In this document: in pieces, positions 13,843 through 25,261 of the stretch | Position numbering within the stretch: the first letter of the stretch is position 1 | Layout of the letters: each line of letters opens with the position of its first letter | Assembly (NCBI RefSeq): GCF_018991925.1 | Contig: NW_024736071.1 | Coordinates: forward strand, 9,195,231 to 9,259,230 | Origin: Homarus americanus | Taxonomy: Eukaryota > Arthropoda > Malacostraca > Decapoda > Nephropidae | DNA length: 64,000 bases | Direction of reading: 5' to 3' | The notes under the pieces: model-generated | Told to the model about the DNA's origin: nothing | The model's input: the letters and a program-made list of their open reading frames with translations, nothing else | The model's database searches: none | Made by a program: the position numbers and the translations under genes

Positions 13843-13872
13843 AGGGGAAGGGAGGGGGGAAGGGAGGGGGGT
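13843..13872 (+). other. G-quadruplex-prone run
   Basis: Reads GGGGAAGGGAGGGGGG followed by AAGGGAGGGGGG: at least four G-runs of three or more separated by one or two A bases, which meets the standard G4 pattern. Confidence 0.75.
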
Positions 13873-13954
13873 GTAATATTGGGTAGTGTATTTTCTAGGT
13901 ATAGTGTTTACTCCTGAATACCGGATTTGGGGTAGAGTAGAAATTTTCGCTTGC

Positions 13955-13985
13955 TCTCTCTCTCTCTCTAAATTCTTTGGCGCGT

Positions 13986-14029
<44 letters not shown>
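13955..14029. repeat. (CT)n then (CA)n microsatellites
   Basis: CT run at 13955-13970 and CA run at about 13988-14029. Confidence 0.95.
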
Positions 14030-14030
<1 letters not shown>

Positions 14031-16706
14031 GAGACTCACACTATGTACCTATCCCACTGAACGCCCACGCCCTTGTCATGCCCACACCCACCCACACCAG
14101 CACACTCCCACTCTACTCCACGACGCCCACACTCCACTCTAGCTACACAATAACACAGAAACAGAAGAGTTTCTTGGATCCGAAAGCTCTTAGGCTCGTA
14201 AACCATTTTTTCCCTACCTGGTGTACAAGAATGCGTTTAAGTGAGTCTTTAGGTGAGTTTTTTAAGATCAAGTTATCGTCGTCTTTTGTATTATAATTTA
14301 AGTAGACAAGTTAGAAATGTTCTCATATTTGCAGATAAGGAGAAATTTTAACGTACGAGCTGTTGAGAATGAGGATCTTGGGTTCGGATTCACAAAAATT
14401 CTATTCAGTTAGATTCATATCCGAACTGGTCTTAAGTGAAAGTGAAAGTGGATCCCATAGGCATGACTGCCCGTAAGGAACAGTGTGGATACAGCACACT
14501 GTATACTAAGCCTTCGGTACAGGAGGCAGCATGGCCGGTACTGCTCTGGACCGAGTCTCAGTGAGAGTTGATGCATCTTTAGCTTTAATTTTTGTGGTTT
14601 ACCGTAAATCAGGTGTCAAGTGCCTTCTCACATCTCCAGATAACAGGAGAGTTCCTCGTAAGACCAACCTTTTTTAATCGAAATCCTGTAGTCTTGAGAA
14701 ATGTGACCAACACCAGCAGCACCCCAGAGGCACTACTGTGTACCCTAGACGCTCGTGGTGGAGCATTTGACATTCTCTTATCCGTTTAGTGTTTTATGGT
14801 CAGAAATAATAGGAAAAATAGAAAAATATAAAGATAATTATTATAATTTTACCAGCACGGTCATCATTCTAAAAATAAAATGAAAATATGTGAAAATGGT
14901 TTTGATATGTACATTGAGACGAAATAGTTAGTAGTACGAGTCTCACAGCTCAAAGGTTCAGATACTGAATATATAATAACTCTGTTGGATAATAAATTTA
15001 TCGTTATAAGACAGGACGGGATTTGGTACAACTCATGTGACGTATGGATATGTTTTTTTTTGTCATCTTACTTCCCATTTGTCTACACCAAAGGTTTTGT
15101 TGTGCACACGTACAGAACGTTAGGTTAGGTTAGGTATAGTTGTGACGCCATATTAATGTGCTGTTAAGCGGAAGGGAATTTTTTTTTTAAATTTTGTTCG
15201 TTTTACCTCAATGTATCTATCGGCATCATCACAGCGCCACCTTGTAGAGCCTGCAGTGGCGGTGTACTGTACCATGGACTGCCTTAACTTCTCCTCCTCT
15301 CATTCTGCTTCTTTATTAATCAGGTGTAACTGTTGTCTGTTGCGACATTTGGTAAACTGAATCGAAAATGTCACCAAACTGACTATTAAACCGTAACTTA
15401 CTGGAAGAAATTAAAAGTCCATGGGTATTCTCTGTTCCAAACATTTTCTCTGAGACGCAGCCCCGTTTATGACATAACATAGGCCATCGTCTTCATCTTA
15501 ATCACCAAGATGAATATTGACACTTGATTCCGAATTTGTTTTATCGTTTCTGTCATGACCTCTTATTTTTGACGTTTCTCAAGTCTACATATGCAGATCA
15601 GGGTAATAGTAATAAGGTTTGTGGGGCTCGTTAGCGGCACTGGTAGTTACATAAATGATAGTGACATACTGCGAAGTATCACTAGCAATTATGCATCACC
15701 TGACCGCCCGAGCTCATGAGGCAACACTCGCTTTGTTGGTACGTAAACACGATTCTATTCCACAACTATATGTGTGTTGTAGTCTTCCTTGACGCTATAG
15801 ATACAAGATCGAATCCATTTTTGGCTGTGTCAATTCGATTTAAGAGCTATTGGTGATTATTGTTCTTGATATAGTACTGTGTGTGAGCCTTCTAGATGCG
15901 TCTTTACAGTGATACTTAAGGACAAATTTTATAAACACGAATGTCTAGGAATCCTGATCCAAGAAATTGGTGGAGTTTTTCTCAACTAGGAGGGCGGTGA
16001 GGGGTGGTAAGTAATTTATTGCTACAGGCTCTGATCTTCCCAACTGTGATAGTAAGACAATAACAGCATCACCGTTATTGTAATGTTCAGGTGATTAGAC
16101 AGATTTTTGTTTAAGTAAGACATATTCTGTCTGGTATAAGGGACTTTTTTTTACATAGGTGTTGACTGAATTTGAAGTTTATGTACTCACATGTATGATG
16201 CTAAAAGAAGAGTGGAAGATTAAGCCACCAACGCTCTACCTGCTGTTAAAGTTTGACTCGAAAGTTTCATACGATTTAAGTAAGTGTCTGTTACTTCAGT
16301 TTACTTAAGACTGCTTTAATAGTGGATTTGATACAGCCCAAGACGCACATTCTCAAAATCTTACGGGTTAATTATAGTTACCACAGCTGGGGACTTCAGA
16401 ACACCTATAAATGGTTGACACAATGATGACAGCCAGAATTATGACGAAATAAAACCTTTATTCTTCAAGTTCAGAATTAAAGAAAATTTCAACCTACGAA
16501 CTGGAGAGTGTAGCAGAAGTTGTGTTGTTTTCTCGTAGTTTAGATTCACTCCCCACCAGTAGGGTGAGTGGAGTGTGGAAAGCAACGCGCGGAACATTCT
16601 GGGATGGAAGTGTGGGAGCAGTAAAGCATTAGTGGCCCGCCTGCCCTAGCCGAGGTCCTCCCCCTCCAACATTGTTCCATGACCCGCGAGCCCTCACTAA
16701 GTTCCC

Positions 16707-16709
<3 letters not shown>
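14030..16709. other. apparently single-copy sequence, no gene called
   Basis: CCCACACC-rich patch at 14060-14130, then AT-rich sequence. A TTAGG-like motif TTAGGTTAGGTTAGG occurs at about 15120. Short open frames lack motifs. Nothing else recognised over about 2.7 kb. Confidence 0.4.

Positions 16710-16743
<34 letters not shown>
16710..16743. repeat. (CA)17 microsatellite
   Basis: Uninterrupted CA run. Confidence 0.96.
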
Positions 16744-16745
<2 letters not shown>

Positions 16746-17336
16746 TTAGTTAATTGTTTAGCTGACTTAATTTTAGTTCAAGTAAAGTTTCTTAAATGCT
16801 TCTCCTTCACTACACAGACTCAGAAGTACGGAGATGTTTTCTTTACAGGTTTCATATTTTATTAACATTTATCTGAATATTGAAATCAAGTGACTTTTTT
16901 TTAATATTCGTTTTATACCCTCAATCGTCAGTGTACAAAACATTAATGAAAAGTCCTATGTGAAGTATTAATTTTCCATCTTGGAACAACTGATGTAATT
17001 AAATCGGCAACAGGAACCACTTTTGTTATTTTAAAACAACATGACTCCTTATGAGTGAGTAAGCACTCACTATCCCGAAGCCGAGACCTGATTCCCAAAG
17101 ATTCTTACATCAACTTTTTTTGACCTATGTTTAAGTGAGCAATTAAGTGCGTTCTTACATTTCTAGTTTGGGGATAACTAATCTATGTACTGTACCACTG
17201 AGATCTACCGATGTGACGTTTCACAAAGAAATGAAGCTCTTCTCGAAGCAGTGTTATGTTAATCACGAATTCACTGCTCATCAGACCTAGACCACAAGTA
17301 CAACAGTGTGTGTCTTAACACCTAAACCCCCTCCCA
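16744..17336. other. AT-rich sequence, nothing recognised
   Basis: No repeats or convincing open frames. Confidence 0.4.
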
Positions 17337-17633
17337 AATAGTAGGACTCCTAGCACCCCCCAGCAGTGGAACTCCTGGCAGCCCCTCAGCAGTAGAACTC
17401 CTTGCAGCCCCCCAGCAGTAGGACTCCTAGAACCTCCAGCAGTAGAACTCCTAGGGGACCCCCAGCAGTAGGACTCCTAGCACTCCCAGCAATAAAACTC
17501 CTAGCCGCCCCCAGCAGTAGAACTCCTAGCAGCCTCTTAACAGTAGAACTCCTAGTAGCCCATCAGCAGTAGGACTCCTAGCAGCTCCCCAGCAGTAGGA
17601 CTCCTAGCACCCTCAGCAGTAGAACTCCTAGGC
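17337..17633. repeat. minisatellite with 23-26-bp units
   Basis: About 12 imperfect units with core CAGCAGTAGGACTCCTAGCA separated by variable C-rich segments. Unit length varies through the number of C bases. Confidence 0.92.
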
Positions 17634-17757
17634 AGACACATCGTCATTCTTTCCATCGGCCAGTTAGCTTAATGGACCCTGGGCAAGCGACGGCTCAGTG
17701 ACCTGACCCCTACGTTACCCAACACCCGTGAGCCTTATCTACCTTGCTTGTGTGCGT

Positions 17758-17760
17758 GTT

Positions 17761-17812
<52 letters not shown>

Positions 17813-17830
17813 TATGTATGTATGTTTATA
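17758..17830. repeat. (TG)n, (AG)n and (TGTA)n compound microsatellite
   Basis: TG at 17758-17774, AG to 17810, then TGTATGTATGTATG. Confidence 0.95.
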
Positions 17831-18000
17831 TATGGATTTCATACTACAGGTGTGCAGTACATGATACATGACATAGACACGTGTATGATGTAAACATTCA
17901 TGATAGACATACATGACGGACACACACACAACTCACACACGTTACACAAAGACATAGACACAATTGACATACAGAGTCGGCCAAAAAGTATTGGTACAAC

Positions 18001-18009
18001 AACAACAAC

Positions 18010-18089
<80 letters not shown>

Positions 18090-18110
18090 TAATAGTAATA
18101 ATAATACAAG
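18001..18110. repeat. (AAC)n/(AAT)n microsatellite
   Basis: AAC repeats pass into about 26 AAT units, with small imperfections after 18088. Responsible for the poly-Ile frame here. Confidence 0.96.
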
Positions 18111-18125
18111 ATCAAAAGATACTGT

Positions 18126-18246
18126 CTGTGGTTATGTTGTCACCTCTGAAACCTCCTTGTGGTTATGTTGGCACCCCTGACACCTGAAATGGTTATGTTG
18201 GCATCCCTGACACCTGCTTGTGATTATGTTGGTACCCCTGACACCT
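18126..18246. repeat. short tandem array of about 31-bp units
   Basis: Four imperfect copies containing GTTATGTTGGCACCCCTGAC, immediately downstream of the AAT run. Confidence 0.85.
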
Positions 18247-19101
18247 ATTTATTTATAACGCAGTGTCCAGCAGAAAACGTTGTTACACTCATTTATAGGT
18301 ATGGAAACTTTTACTCTGGCCTTCCTCCATTATTCTACTGATTCTGGGTAATTTCCCCGTTCGAGAAAAGTTAACTCAGAAGCATTTATTTCAGCCGATT
18401 GTTTTACATTTAGGAGTTACTGGTAGCGACAGCAGAGTGATCAGAGCGTAAATCTCCTGTCATTGAGAAGGGATTTACGACTGTCTGAATAAACTACTTA
18501 AAAGTTGCCACATGTTTTCACTCACTAGATTTTAAGTGACGTCATTGTTGAATTTACAGTGTTTTTTTTTTTAGGGCGGAGATAAACAAGTAAGACTGTA
18601 GCAACCCTAATAGTTGTAGTGGAAAAATAGTAATGGTAGAAATATTAACAAAACTAGTAATAGTAATTCTTAATAGTGTTGTTAGAATAGTAAGAAATAG
18701 AATATGAAGAAGGAGTACACAAAAATAGTCCTAAGGAGTGTTCATAGTAGCCAATAACAGCTTATAGAGTACCTTATCAGTCTGAGTGAAACTGATCAGT
18801 ATTATCTCTTCATCATGGCAGGTCATCCAGGCTGTTGGTTTATTTAATTAATTCCAGATTGATGGCCTTTAATATCCTCAGTCAGTTATTTCCATGTTAT
18901 ACACCAGTGGTTGTTCTTATGACCCAAGCTGTATCGTGTTTTCTTTTTCCGATCATCTGTGTATCATATAATGTTTACACGGGGGAGGGGGGTGTGGTTG
19001 ATGAGTATCCCAAGGCACATACTGTACAGGGTATCTTTACGGATGGGTCCGATGAATTTCAAAATGAACACACATAACACACTTACCCCCCACACGCACA
19101 C
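18247..19101. other. unassigned sequence
   Basis: AT-rich with TAGTAA-rich stretches at about 18590-18700. No gene or transposon recognised. Confidence 0.4.
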
Positions 19102-19147
<46 letters not shown>

Positions 19148-19178
19148 GCACACTTACCCCCTCCACACACTTAACCGT

Positions 19179-19211
<33 letters not shown>
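19102..19211. repeat. two (CA)n microsatellites
   Basis: CA runs at 19102-19143 and 19180-19211, separated by CACACTTACCCC-like sequence. Confidence 0.95.
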
Positions 19212-19215
<4 letters not shown>

Positions 19216-19217
19216 CA

Positions 19218-20290
19218 TACTACTACTACTTTTAACGTGGCCTCCATCCTCCCCTAATAGCCACACCTTCGCCGCCAATAGATTACCTTAAAATTAAATA
19301 TCCTAATACATAAGTAGCTACCCTGGCTGTGTTGAGTTAGTTGAGCCGCATATCTATGTGGCATTCAGTGACTGTTGCCTCATAGTCAATATCTGCAACT
19401 GTTGTCGGCTTTGGGGCTGATGCTCTCGTTCCCCTGAGACAGAGCAAAGCAGACCTAAGGAGAGAGAAGGATAGTCGACATCTCATCCAGGCTGTAACAT
19501 AACTTCTGGGCTGCTGCTTCTGTTTGGATAGCACCTCCACGAGTCTGGCGTAGAAGCATCTTGCACTTGGTCCCATCCCACCAGAGGTTGTGAACACCAG
19601 AGGAGTGAAGCTGCCTTGATCAACGTTCTGAATTCTCTCCCATTATGCCCTTATCTTGTCGTTCTCTTGTCTCCTGTGTGCAGCATCGAGAGCTAAGTTA
19701 CGGTGACATGCGGCCATGAGATCAAAAATCCTGATGTCGAAGAAGTCTCGCTGTCCCTGCGTCCAGAATCCTCGAGCACTGACGTCAACACGGGCTTCGT
19801 TGGATGTGTTTGAAGTCCAATGTTGGAAATTCTCACCGTCCAATGGAAGGAGGGTCGGTTCTACCCTGACATCACGACAGATTTCCTTCAACATATTTGC
19901 TGTGAGATCCCTTACTTCGTCATGCCTCATGCATATGAAGCCCCCCTTCTTGCACACCATGGCGTGATCGACGTCATAGGAAGAGCCACACAAGCAAACT
20001 ACTGGCCTACCATACCTTAGACTCTTAGAGCAATGGCATCTGTAAGTTCTTGTTTATTGAGGCTGAAACCACTTGCCCTTATCGGTAACGTAGTTAACCA
20101 GTTCGAGGCGCCCACCTCTTGCACTATAGTTACTTTTTTTTCAGATTCTCTGGTACTTGCAGCAACAGTTGCTGCAACTTATCACTTTAGCCGTTTTGTC
20201 GTAATGTACCTTCGAATTTTGTTTACTTCACTGGTATCCACCTCACCTGCTGCGTTCTCAGCTATTATGTGGTCAGTGAAGGCTGCCGCA
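19218..20290 (-). mobile_element. RT retroelement, C-terminal part (copy 1)
   Basis: Minus-strand segments in order: LQQLLLQVPENLKK near 20180-20140, GASNWLTTLPIRASGFSLNK near 20105-20050, then after a frameshift LRYGRPVVCLCGSSYDVDHA ending near 19965. Next come CKKGGFICMRHDEVRDLTA, RVDVSARGFW with FFDIRIFD (19993-19643), and finally FTTSGGMGPSARCF and MRCRLSFSLLRSALLCLRGT (19597-19337). I recognise this order from the region downstream of the RT in poorly annotated retroelements of marine invertebrates. CLCG...DHAMVC looks like a zinc knuckle. The later D...D-x-R pattern suggests a restriction-like nuclease, which is an inference. The RT core is missing here but visible in copy 2. A TACTACTACT run at 19218-19231 would be its 3' tail. 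Frameshifts make it inactive. Confidence 0.75.
19643..20025 (-). pseudogene. zinc-knuckle and nuclease-like domain of RT element
   Basis: The best-preserved open frame of copy 1. Reading starts upstream of the first Met (19993), because the frame is open from about 20021 and includes LRYGRPVVCLCG. Visible order: C-x-C, H and C of a CCHC-like site, then GGF...RH-DE-RDL, then EPTLLPLDGE, then RVDVSARGFW and FFDIRIFD. It ends at a stop or frameshift near 19643, before the GGMGP block. No complete protein can be made from this copy. Confidence 0.7.
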
Positions 20291-20890
20291 AGCTTAACTA
20301 CTACAACTACTAATTTGCTGTCACTTGGAATCGAATATGACGATCATCCAGCTATGATTCAAAGATATGAGTTATTAAGGATGTCACCTTCGTTGGCGAG
20401 TTTTAAGGTGACTAAAGAGGCCGATGCGGGACCGGCAGTGTCGTTCACAGATGTTGCACATGTGGATGGCTACATCTAGTGAGGGAGGGGCGGCGGCAAC
20501 GTCTTTCCGGTCGCTGACTCTTGTCTGTCTCGGTATGCAGTCGGGCTAACTCGAAAGAATTGACACCTTCTCGTGTGGTGCTCCTCCAAGCGTTACGGTG
20601 AGGAGTTATCGTCTCCCAGGTGAGGGGGTCGATTTGGCACTTTTTCATGTATGCCTTAAGACTATCCTTATACCTTTTCTGTTGCCCGCCAGCATTACAT
20701 TTACCATTCGTTAGGTGACTGTAAAGTAGCTGCTTTGGCCGTCTACTGTCGTTCATCCTGGTACCATGCCCAGTCCAACATAGTTGTTCAAGGATAATGG
20801 TAGCCTCGATGCTCCTACAGTTGGTGTCAGCGAACTGAATACTGCCCTTTGTAAAGTTGGGTAGTAACGAGATATCCAAGATGTTCATTG
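20291..20890 (-). mobile_element. LINE-A 3' end (copy 1)
   Basis: The minus-strand frame 20888-20445 reads SIEATIILEQLCWTGHGTRM, NDSRRPKQLLYSHLTNGKCN, a KRYKDSLK block and PLTWETITPHRNAWR. A C-terminal CNIC...SHLKT zinc-finger-like end follows near 20460-20400. This is the conserved C-terminus of an APE-endonuclease LINE, homologous to 45327-45922 and 50870-51400. Its 3' tail is the AGTAGTTGTAGTAGTT-type run at about 20300. It abuts the RT element directly. The 5' part is missing. Confidence 0.8.
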
Positions 20891-21296
20891 ATTTTTTCGA
20901 GATAAAACGTCAACTAATAGCTTAATTAGGTATTCAGGGGGCCATATGGACCCACACCGTTCATATTTGCGCTTATTGTTGTTGTACAAGAGTGTCGGGC
21001 AAGGCAGGCAGCTGGGGTTCTTCGTCTAGCCAGTGTGGTTCCAGAAGTCACAGAGGAAGGTATGTCGTGTTCCACTCTTAGCTCTGGGACAAAATTACTA
21101 AGGCCTTGGGGTCCAAGGCCCCCAGATGCAGAATAACAAGAGTAAATTTTGGCCTGCACCGATAGGTGAGATATTGTGAAACAATGTGAATTATAGTGAA
21201 AACTATGAGGAATAATGTGTTTCGGAATTTCAAGCGATAGTTGTTGCCATGCTTAACTCGTGGGGGCCAGCTGGACCTCAAAGGCATACGTGTTGT
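20891..21296. other. unassigned sequence with repeated GGGGGCC motifs
   Basis: GGGGGCCATATGGACCC at 20938-20954 and GGGGGCCAGCTGGACCTC at about 21263 flank this stretch. GGCCTTGGGGTCCAAGGCC lies at 21102-21120. It could be a small DNA element, but no proven ends or target duplication were found. Confidence 0.3.
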
Positions 21297-22185
21297 GTTG
21301 ATTGATTTTGCCGCTTACAGCGGCTACTTTATTGTGCACCCCACACTCATCCTGTGAGCGGTAGCGCAAAAGGATTACAGAGTAGGGTTTACAAAGGGTC
21401 ATAATAATTAACCCCCGTTGTCAGGATATTATGGCACTGAATGTTACACATTATTTCATTTACATTATTTGTTTAGTTCTATACATAAAGGGTAACTTAT
21501 TCACAAATGCGTGAGAACAGGCGTGTGAGGCAGTATGTCTGGCCTCACACTTTGTTATTCACATTTACGTGGGAGGTATTCAAGCACATTGCGTATTTGG
21601 TTCTGTACATGAGAATTGGTATAGTTACTAAGTGCAAAAAAGTGGATACAATCTTAATATGTCGGCTATCTTGCCATTAGAGATGAAGTGTTGTGCCATT
21701 TCACACACAGTGTGCTTGGACCTGTCCCTAAAAGGTTCTATCTTCACACAGTCGAGGACGTAGTGTTCAAGTGTGTGGCCATATGTATGGCCACACACTT
21801 TACATTTAGTTTTGTTTACATCTGCTTGAGGAACATACTGCCAAAGGTACTTATATCCTAACCTTAATCTAGCGGTTACAACATCTTGTAATCTAGTGAT
21901 CTTGTTACTTGCTCCATATACATGTTTCACTTGATACATCTCATCATGGTAACCTATGGATCGACTAGTGCCTGTTTGCACTTGTCTACTTGCGTCAAAC
22001 TCATCAATAAGTTCTTTCCGAATTACAGTTTTAAGGGTTCTTTTTGACAGACCCAAATTGTATTCAACGGTGTCTTTGTTAGACGCGAGTTTGGCGAGGG
22101 CATCAACTCTGTCATGTTTTAGTTGTGGGACTGTGGGGTAATGTTTGGGTTCACACTCAGGATGGGAAGGAGAAAGGAAACTCAC
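21297..22185 (-). mobile_element. LINE 3' end with RNase H-like remnant and CCHC motif
   Basis: The minus-strand frame 22185-21628 carries HDRVDALAKLASNKDTV, resembling the end of a retroelement RNase H domain. VVTARLRLGYKYLWQYVPQA and CKVCGHTYGHTLEHYVLDC (C-x2-C-x9-H-x4-C) follow. This combination is typical of C-termini of I/R1/Jockey-group LINEs. A 3' untranslated part continues to about 21297 and contains GGGGTGCACAATAAAGTAGC on the minus strand, with AATAAA as a polyadenylation signal. The 5' portion including RT is absent (5' truncation near 22150). The visible part of the frame is open without stops. Confidence 0.75.
21628..22185 (-). pseudogene. truncated LINE polyprotein C-terminus
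   Basis: A 185-codon frame forms the last part of a LINE ORF2-like protein. The first residues up to about VPQLKH may be fused flanking sequence, because the recognisable RNase H end begins at HDRVDALAK. The CCHC near residues 129-147 is intact. No RT or endonuclease is present, so it cannot support transposition. Confidence 0.65.
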
Positions 22186-22740
22186 AATGTGCTCTCTGTA
22201 TACATGTTGTATTGGATGTACAATGCAGCTTGGTGCTGGGAAGGCAGCATGGTTACAAGCGTTGAGTAGAGAGAGCTGGTTGGTGAGGGTGCTCAGAGGA
22301 GGACAGCTTGTGGGTCGCCATGCTCGCCGGCGAGAGCGAGGGCCGCCAGGCAGCGGCGGAGGAGGAGGTGTAGCTTGCTGCGGCTGTAGCTAGAAGAAGA
22401 GAGTTGGTTGGTGAGGATGCTCAGAGGAGGACAGCTTGTGGGTCGCCATGCTCGCCGGCGGGAGCGAGGACCGCCAGGCAGCGGCGGAGGAGGAGGAGGT
22501 GTTGCTGGCTGGTTGGTGTAGGTAGAAAAAGAGACAGGTCACCACGAGGTCAGGTCTTAAATAGCGGAGGTAGGCGTGGCTTAGTAGTTGACCTCCGTCA
22601 TGTAAGGCGGCGCTGGTTGACCCAGACCACGAGGCACACACTGTGGAATTCGAGGGGTCGGCTACCCAGCGACAAACAGCGTTTGTAGGGGAGAAATCCA
22701 CTACAGGACTCGCTTATCAACGAGGTGGCAGAGAGGTACT
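22186..22740 (-). promoter_or_regulatory. GC-rich duplicated block with TATA-like motif
   Basis: Two copies of a roughly 128-bp unit (GGTTGGTGAGG starts at 22278 and 22406) share CATGCTCGCCGGCG and GCCAGGCAGCGGCGGAGG. The block is far richer in G, C and CpG than its surroundings. On the minus strand, GCTATTTAAGACC (about 22553-22565) could be a TATA box, with initiation expected about 30 bp downstream. Each duplicate carries a short minus-strand frame starting MATHKLSSSEHPHQP. It could be the promoter and 5' end of a gene or of a retroelement; not resolved. Confidence 0.35.
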
Positions 22741-22762
22741 TTTTCACATACATGTACATTTT

Positions 22763-23110
22763 AGGAAACAGTGAATTACAGTTCCGAAATACATAAACAG
22801 GTGATGTTTGATAAACTTTTTGAAAATAAAGTGTTTTTGAAAGACAATTTATATGAGTTTTGGGTGTTTTGGTGCTGAAAAATATACATACCAGCGTGTA
22901 AGAAAACGTATATTTTCAGGGGAAACTCAAACGGGGCGCTGAAGTTTTGCGTGTTGATGGATAGGAAACAGTGAACTACAGTGCTGGACGTTGTTTGATA
23001 AACTTTTATGAAACTTCAGTGTTTTTGAAAGACAATTTATTTTGGTTTGGGATATTTTAGAGTTGAAAAATAAAATTTTCGGTGTGTAGGAAAACACACC
23101 GCCCTGTTTG
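22763..23110. repeat. diverged tandem dimer of about 200 bp
   Basis: AGGAAACAGTGAATTACAGT at 22763 and AGGAAACAGTGAACTACAGT at 22963 start two related segments. Both contain TTTGATAAACTTTT, GTGTTTTTGAAAGACAATTT and a GTGTAAGAAAAC/GTGTAGGAAAAC block. Similarity fades toward the end of the second copy. No coding content. Confidence 0.75.
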
Positions 23111-24050
23111 TGAACGTGCCAGTTCAGTAAGGACAAGGAAATATCATTATATTATACACCAAACCATTCCATATGTTTTATATGATGTATTCTGATAAAT
23201 ACTCATATAATCAATCCACTTATACAGGGATTTAAAGGGCCTTTAAATACTATATTTAAAATCCGAAGATCGAAAAATCGCAAATTTTCAATCTCCTTTC
23301 CTCAGTTTCTGTTGGTGTCAGCTGGCAGCCATTGACACCGTATGTTGCCTTATCCATCCACCTGCAAGGCCTAACAGCAGAACTTCAATGTACCTCATAA
23401 ATATTTTTATATAATTTTGTTATTCAGTAGGTATCAATTTTTTTTCTTTTTTTTCAAGTAGTAATATATTTTCAAACCGCTTGAAACCTAGTTAAATAGT
23501 TAGAAGAGACCTTCATTTAATTATCTGCATCTTTCAGGTCTCATTAAAAGGAATAAACTGCTGTTGACTTTTTTTTAATCTCTGAGGGGTTACCTAATCA
23601 GGGCTTAAGTTGCAACAATCGTCATTTTTTTTTCAATCAGTACTGTTTTACCAGGAACGCGATTGCGTCGAAAGAAATGAAAACTGACAATAAAAATACA
23701 GTAAGTAAAATCTAGAGAATACTGGTCCCTTGGATTCCCTGCCGTTAAAAAGAAAGTAGTTACAGCATACACAATACTATAGTCATTATTTCTGTCATGA
23801 ATTCCCTATTGCCCATAAAGGGATAAGCGATGTGAAGTGGCACACATCGACACCCGTGAGCGTGAATATCACAAATTATACAAACTAAAGTCGAAGACAT
23901 AAGACCAGTCAAGAGGCCCGAAGACGAGCACATCCCCGCCTAACATGTTCATTACTGTTTTGATTCAGTAAGACGAATCCTAATTGTTATTCATATACAT
24001 CGGAGCTCTGAGCTAATTTATATATTTCTACCGAGAATGTGACATAATAC
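23111..24050. other. single-copy-looking sequence; one weak exon candidate
   Basis: On the plus strand a pyrimidine tract ending CTCCTTTCCTCAG at 23305 is followed by an open frame SVGVSWQPLTPYVALSIHLQ ending in a stop near 23398. An AATAAA lies near 23552. This fits a terminal exon, but 30 codons is within chance. Nothing else recognised. Confidence 0.25.
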
Positions 24051-24769
24051 TGAGGAAAGGGGAAGACTAGAGGCCTATGAAGACGTCCTCTCCCAGTTGA
24101 GGAAAAACAAGGTGTAGTCAGATAGAGGCTGAAGTTAGAATTATTTAAGTTGAACAATATTCTACTCGTTTTTTCATGTGATCAAGCCTTGATGAAAGAG
24201 TCCACTTAATGATCAACAATGTAGTGTACTGAACATACAACACACAGTAACCATCAGTCCTAACTGGTAAAATGAACACTGGCAGAGTTTTTCATCAAAG
24301 TATAATCTCCAATATAATTATGGGTAATAATCTGGTTTTGTATTGTGCATTGTACTGGATGATAATCTTTGTACCACAATGTGTGTACATCACAATACAT
24401 AAAGAGATGTAATTGATTTGGAAATTGACATAGTGAAATAATATCAATAACTGAAATGAAAAGAACAGCTTGTAAATTATTCATTTTGTATAACATGTAA
24501 CCAGTTTTTCACTGGTACTAGCATATTCAAGATCTCCCCATCGCAGTGCTAGTCTGATTAGTATAATTACTAGCGTAGTATACGCACTGAAAGCACTTAG
24601 TTGTTGAAGCACAGTAATTCATTATAACAACATCTGTTTGCAAATGAAAGCCTTATATAAGTATTATAAATCCTTGTCTATACGTCAATAAGCTTTACCT
24701 GGTACCAGAGAGAACCTTGGTGTACCAAATAATATGACAGTGGTGTAATAGAAGCGATGCCGGCATTAT

Positions 24770-24917
24770 TCAACGTCGGCGTATGGCGTCGTCGCCTGAC
24801 CCGCGAGACCTGGCGCTGACATGTTGTTGTCCCGCATCCAAATTAAAGATGAGAATATTCATGTCCTCTCCCAGGCATGCCATCCAATTGTTGGTTTCGT
24901 CAAGCAATGAGGTTTTC
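24770..24917 (-). CDS. candidate terminal exon, unknown protein
   Basis: On the minus strand a pyrimidine-rich stretch (TTTCTCTCCCTCTTGAACAG) ends in an AG acceptor at 24918-24919. A 48-codon open frame follows, entering in phase with one leading base: KTSLLDETNNWMACLGEDMN, then ILIFNLDAGQQHVSARSRGS and GDDAIRRR, then TGA at 24772-24770. The 3' part is GC-rich compared with flanking DNA. Its LGED...IF-NLD-G pattern resembles the frame at 25560-25637. No family recognised. It could be a pseudogene or chance; no clear polyadenylation signal was found downstream. Confidence 0.3.
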
Positions 24918-25261
24918 CTGTTCAAGAGGGAGAGAAAGCTTGTTTATTAATAACTTGATCTGTCGTATAAACAATACTCAGATTTGAAAGAAGATATACA
25001 GCACAGTATCTTTGAAATACTGTTAATTTTGAAAAATGCGGGTTGGTTTAATTTCAAAAAGATGTCCCAAAGCTTCGGAGTTAAATTCAGAGAGGAGAAA
25101 TAAAACGCGTGAGAATATAACTCTTGAGTCGTTATACGAATATATGTCAGTGAAAAATATCAACTAAGTATTGTAATAAGTGTGAGCGCAAGAAATTATA
25201 TCGCTGTTGAATTTCCTTGTATTTTATAACCAGCTACATAGATGAATTTTATGGTCGGTCT

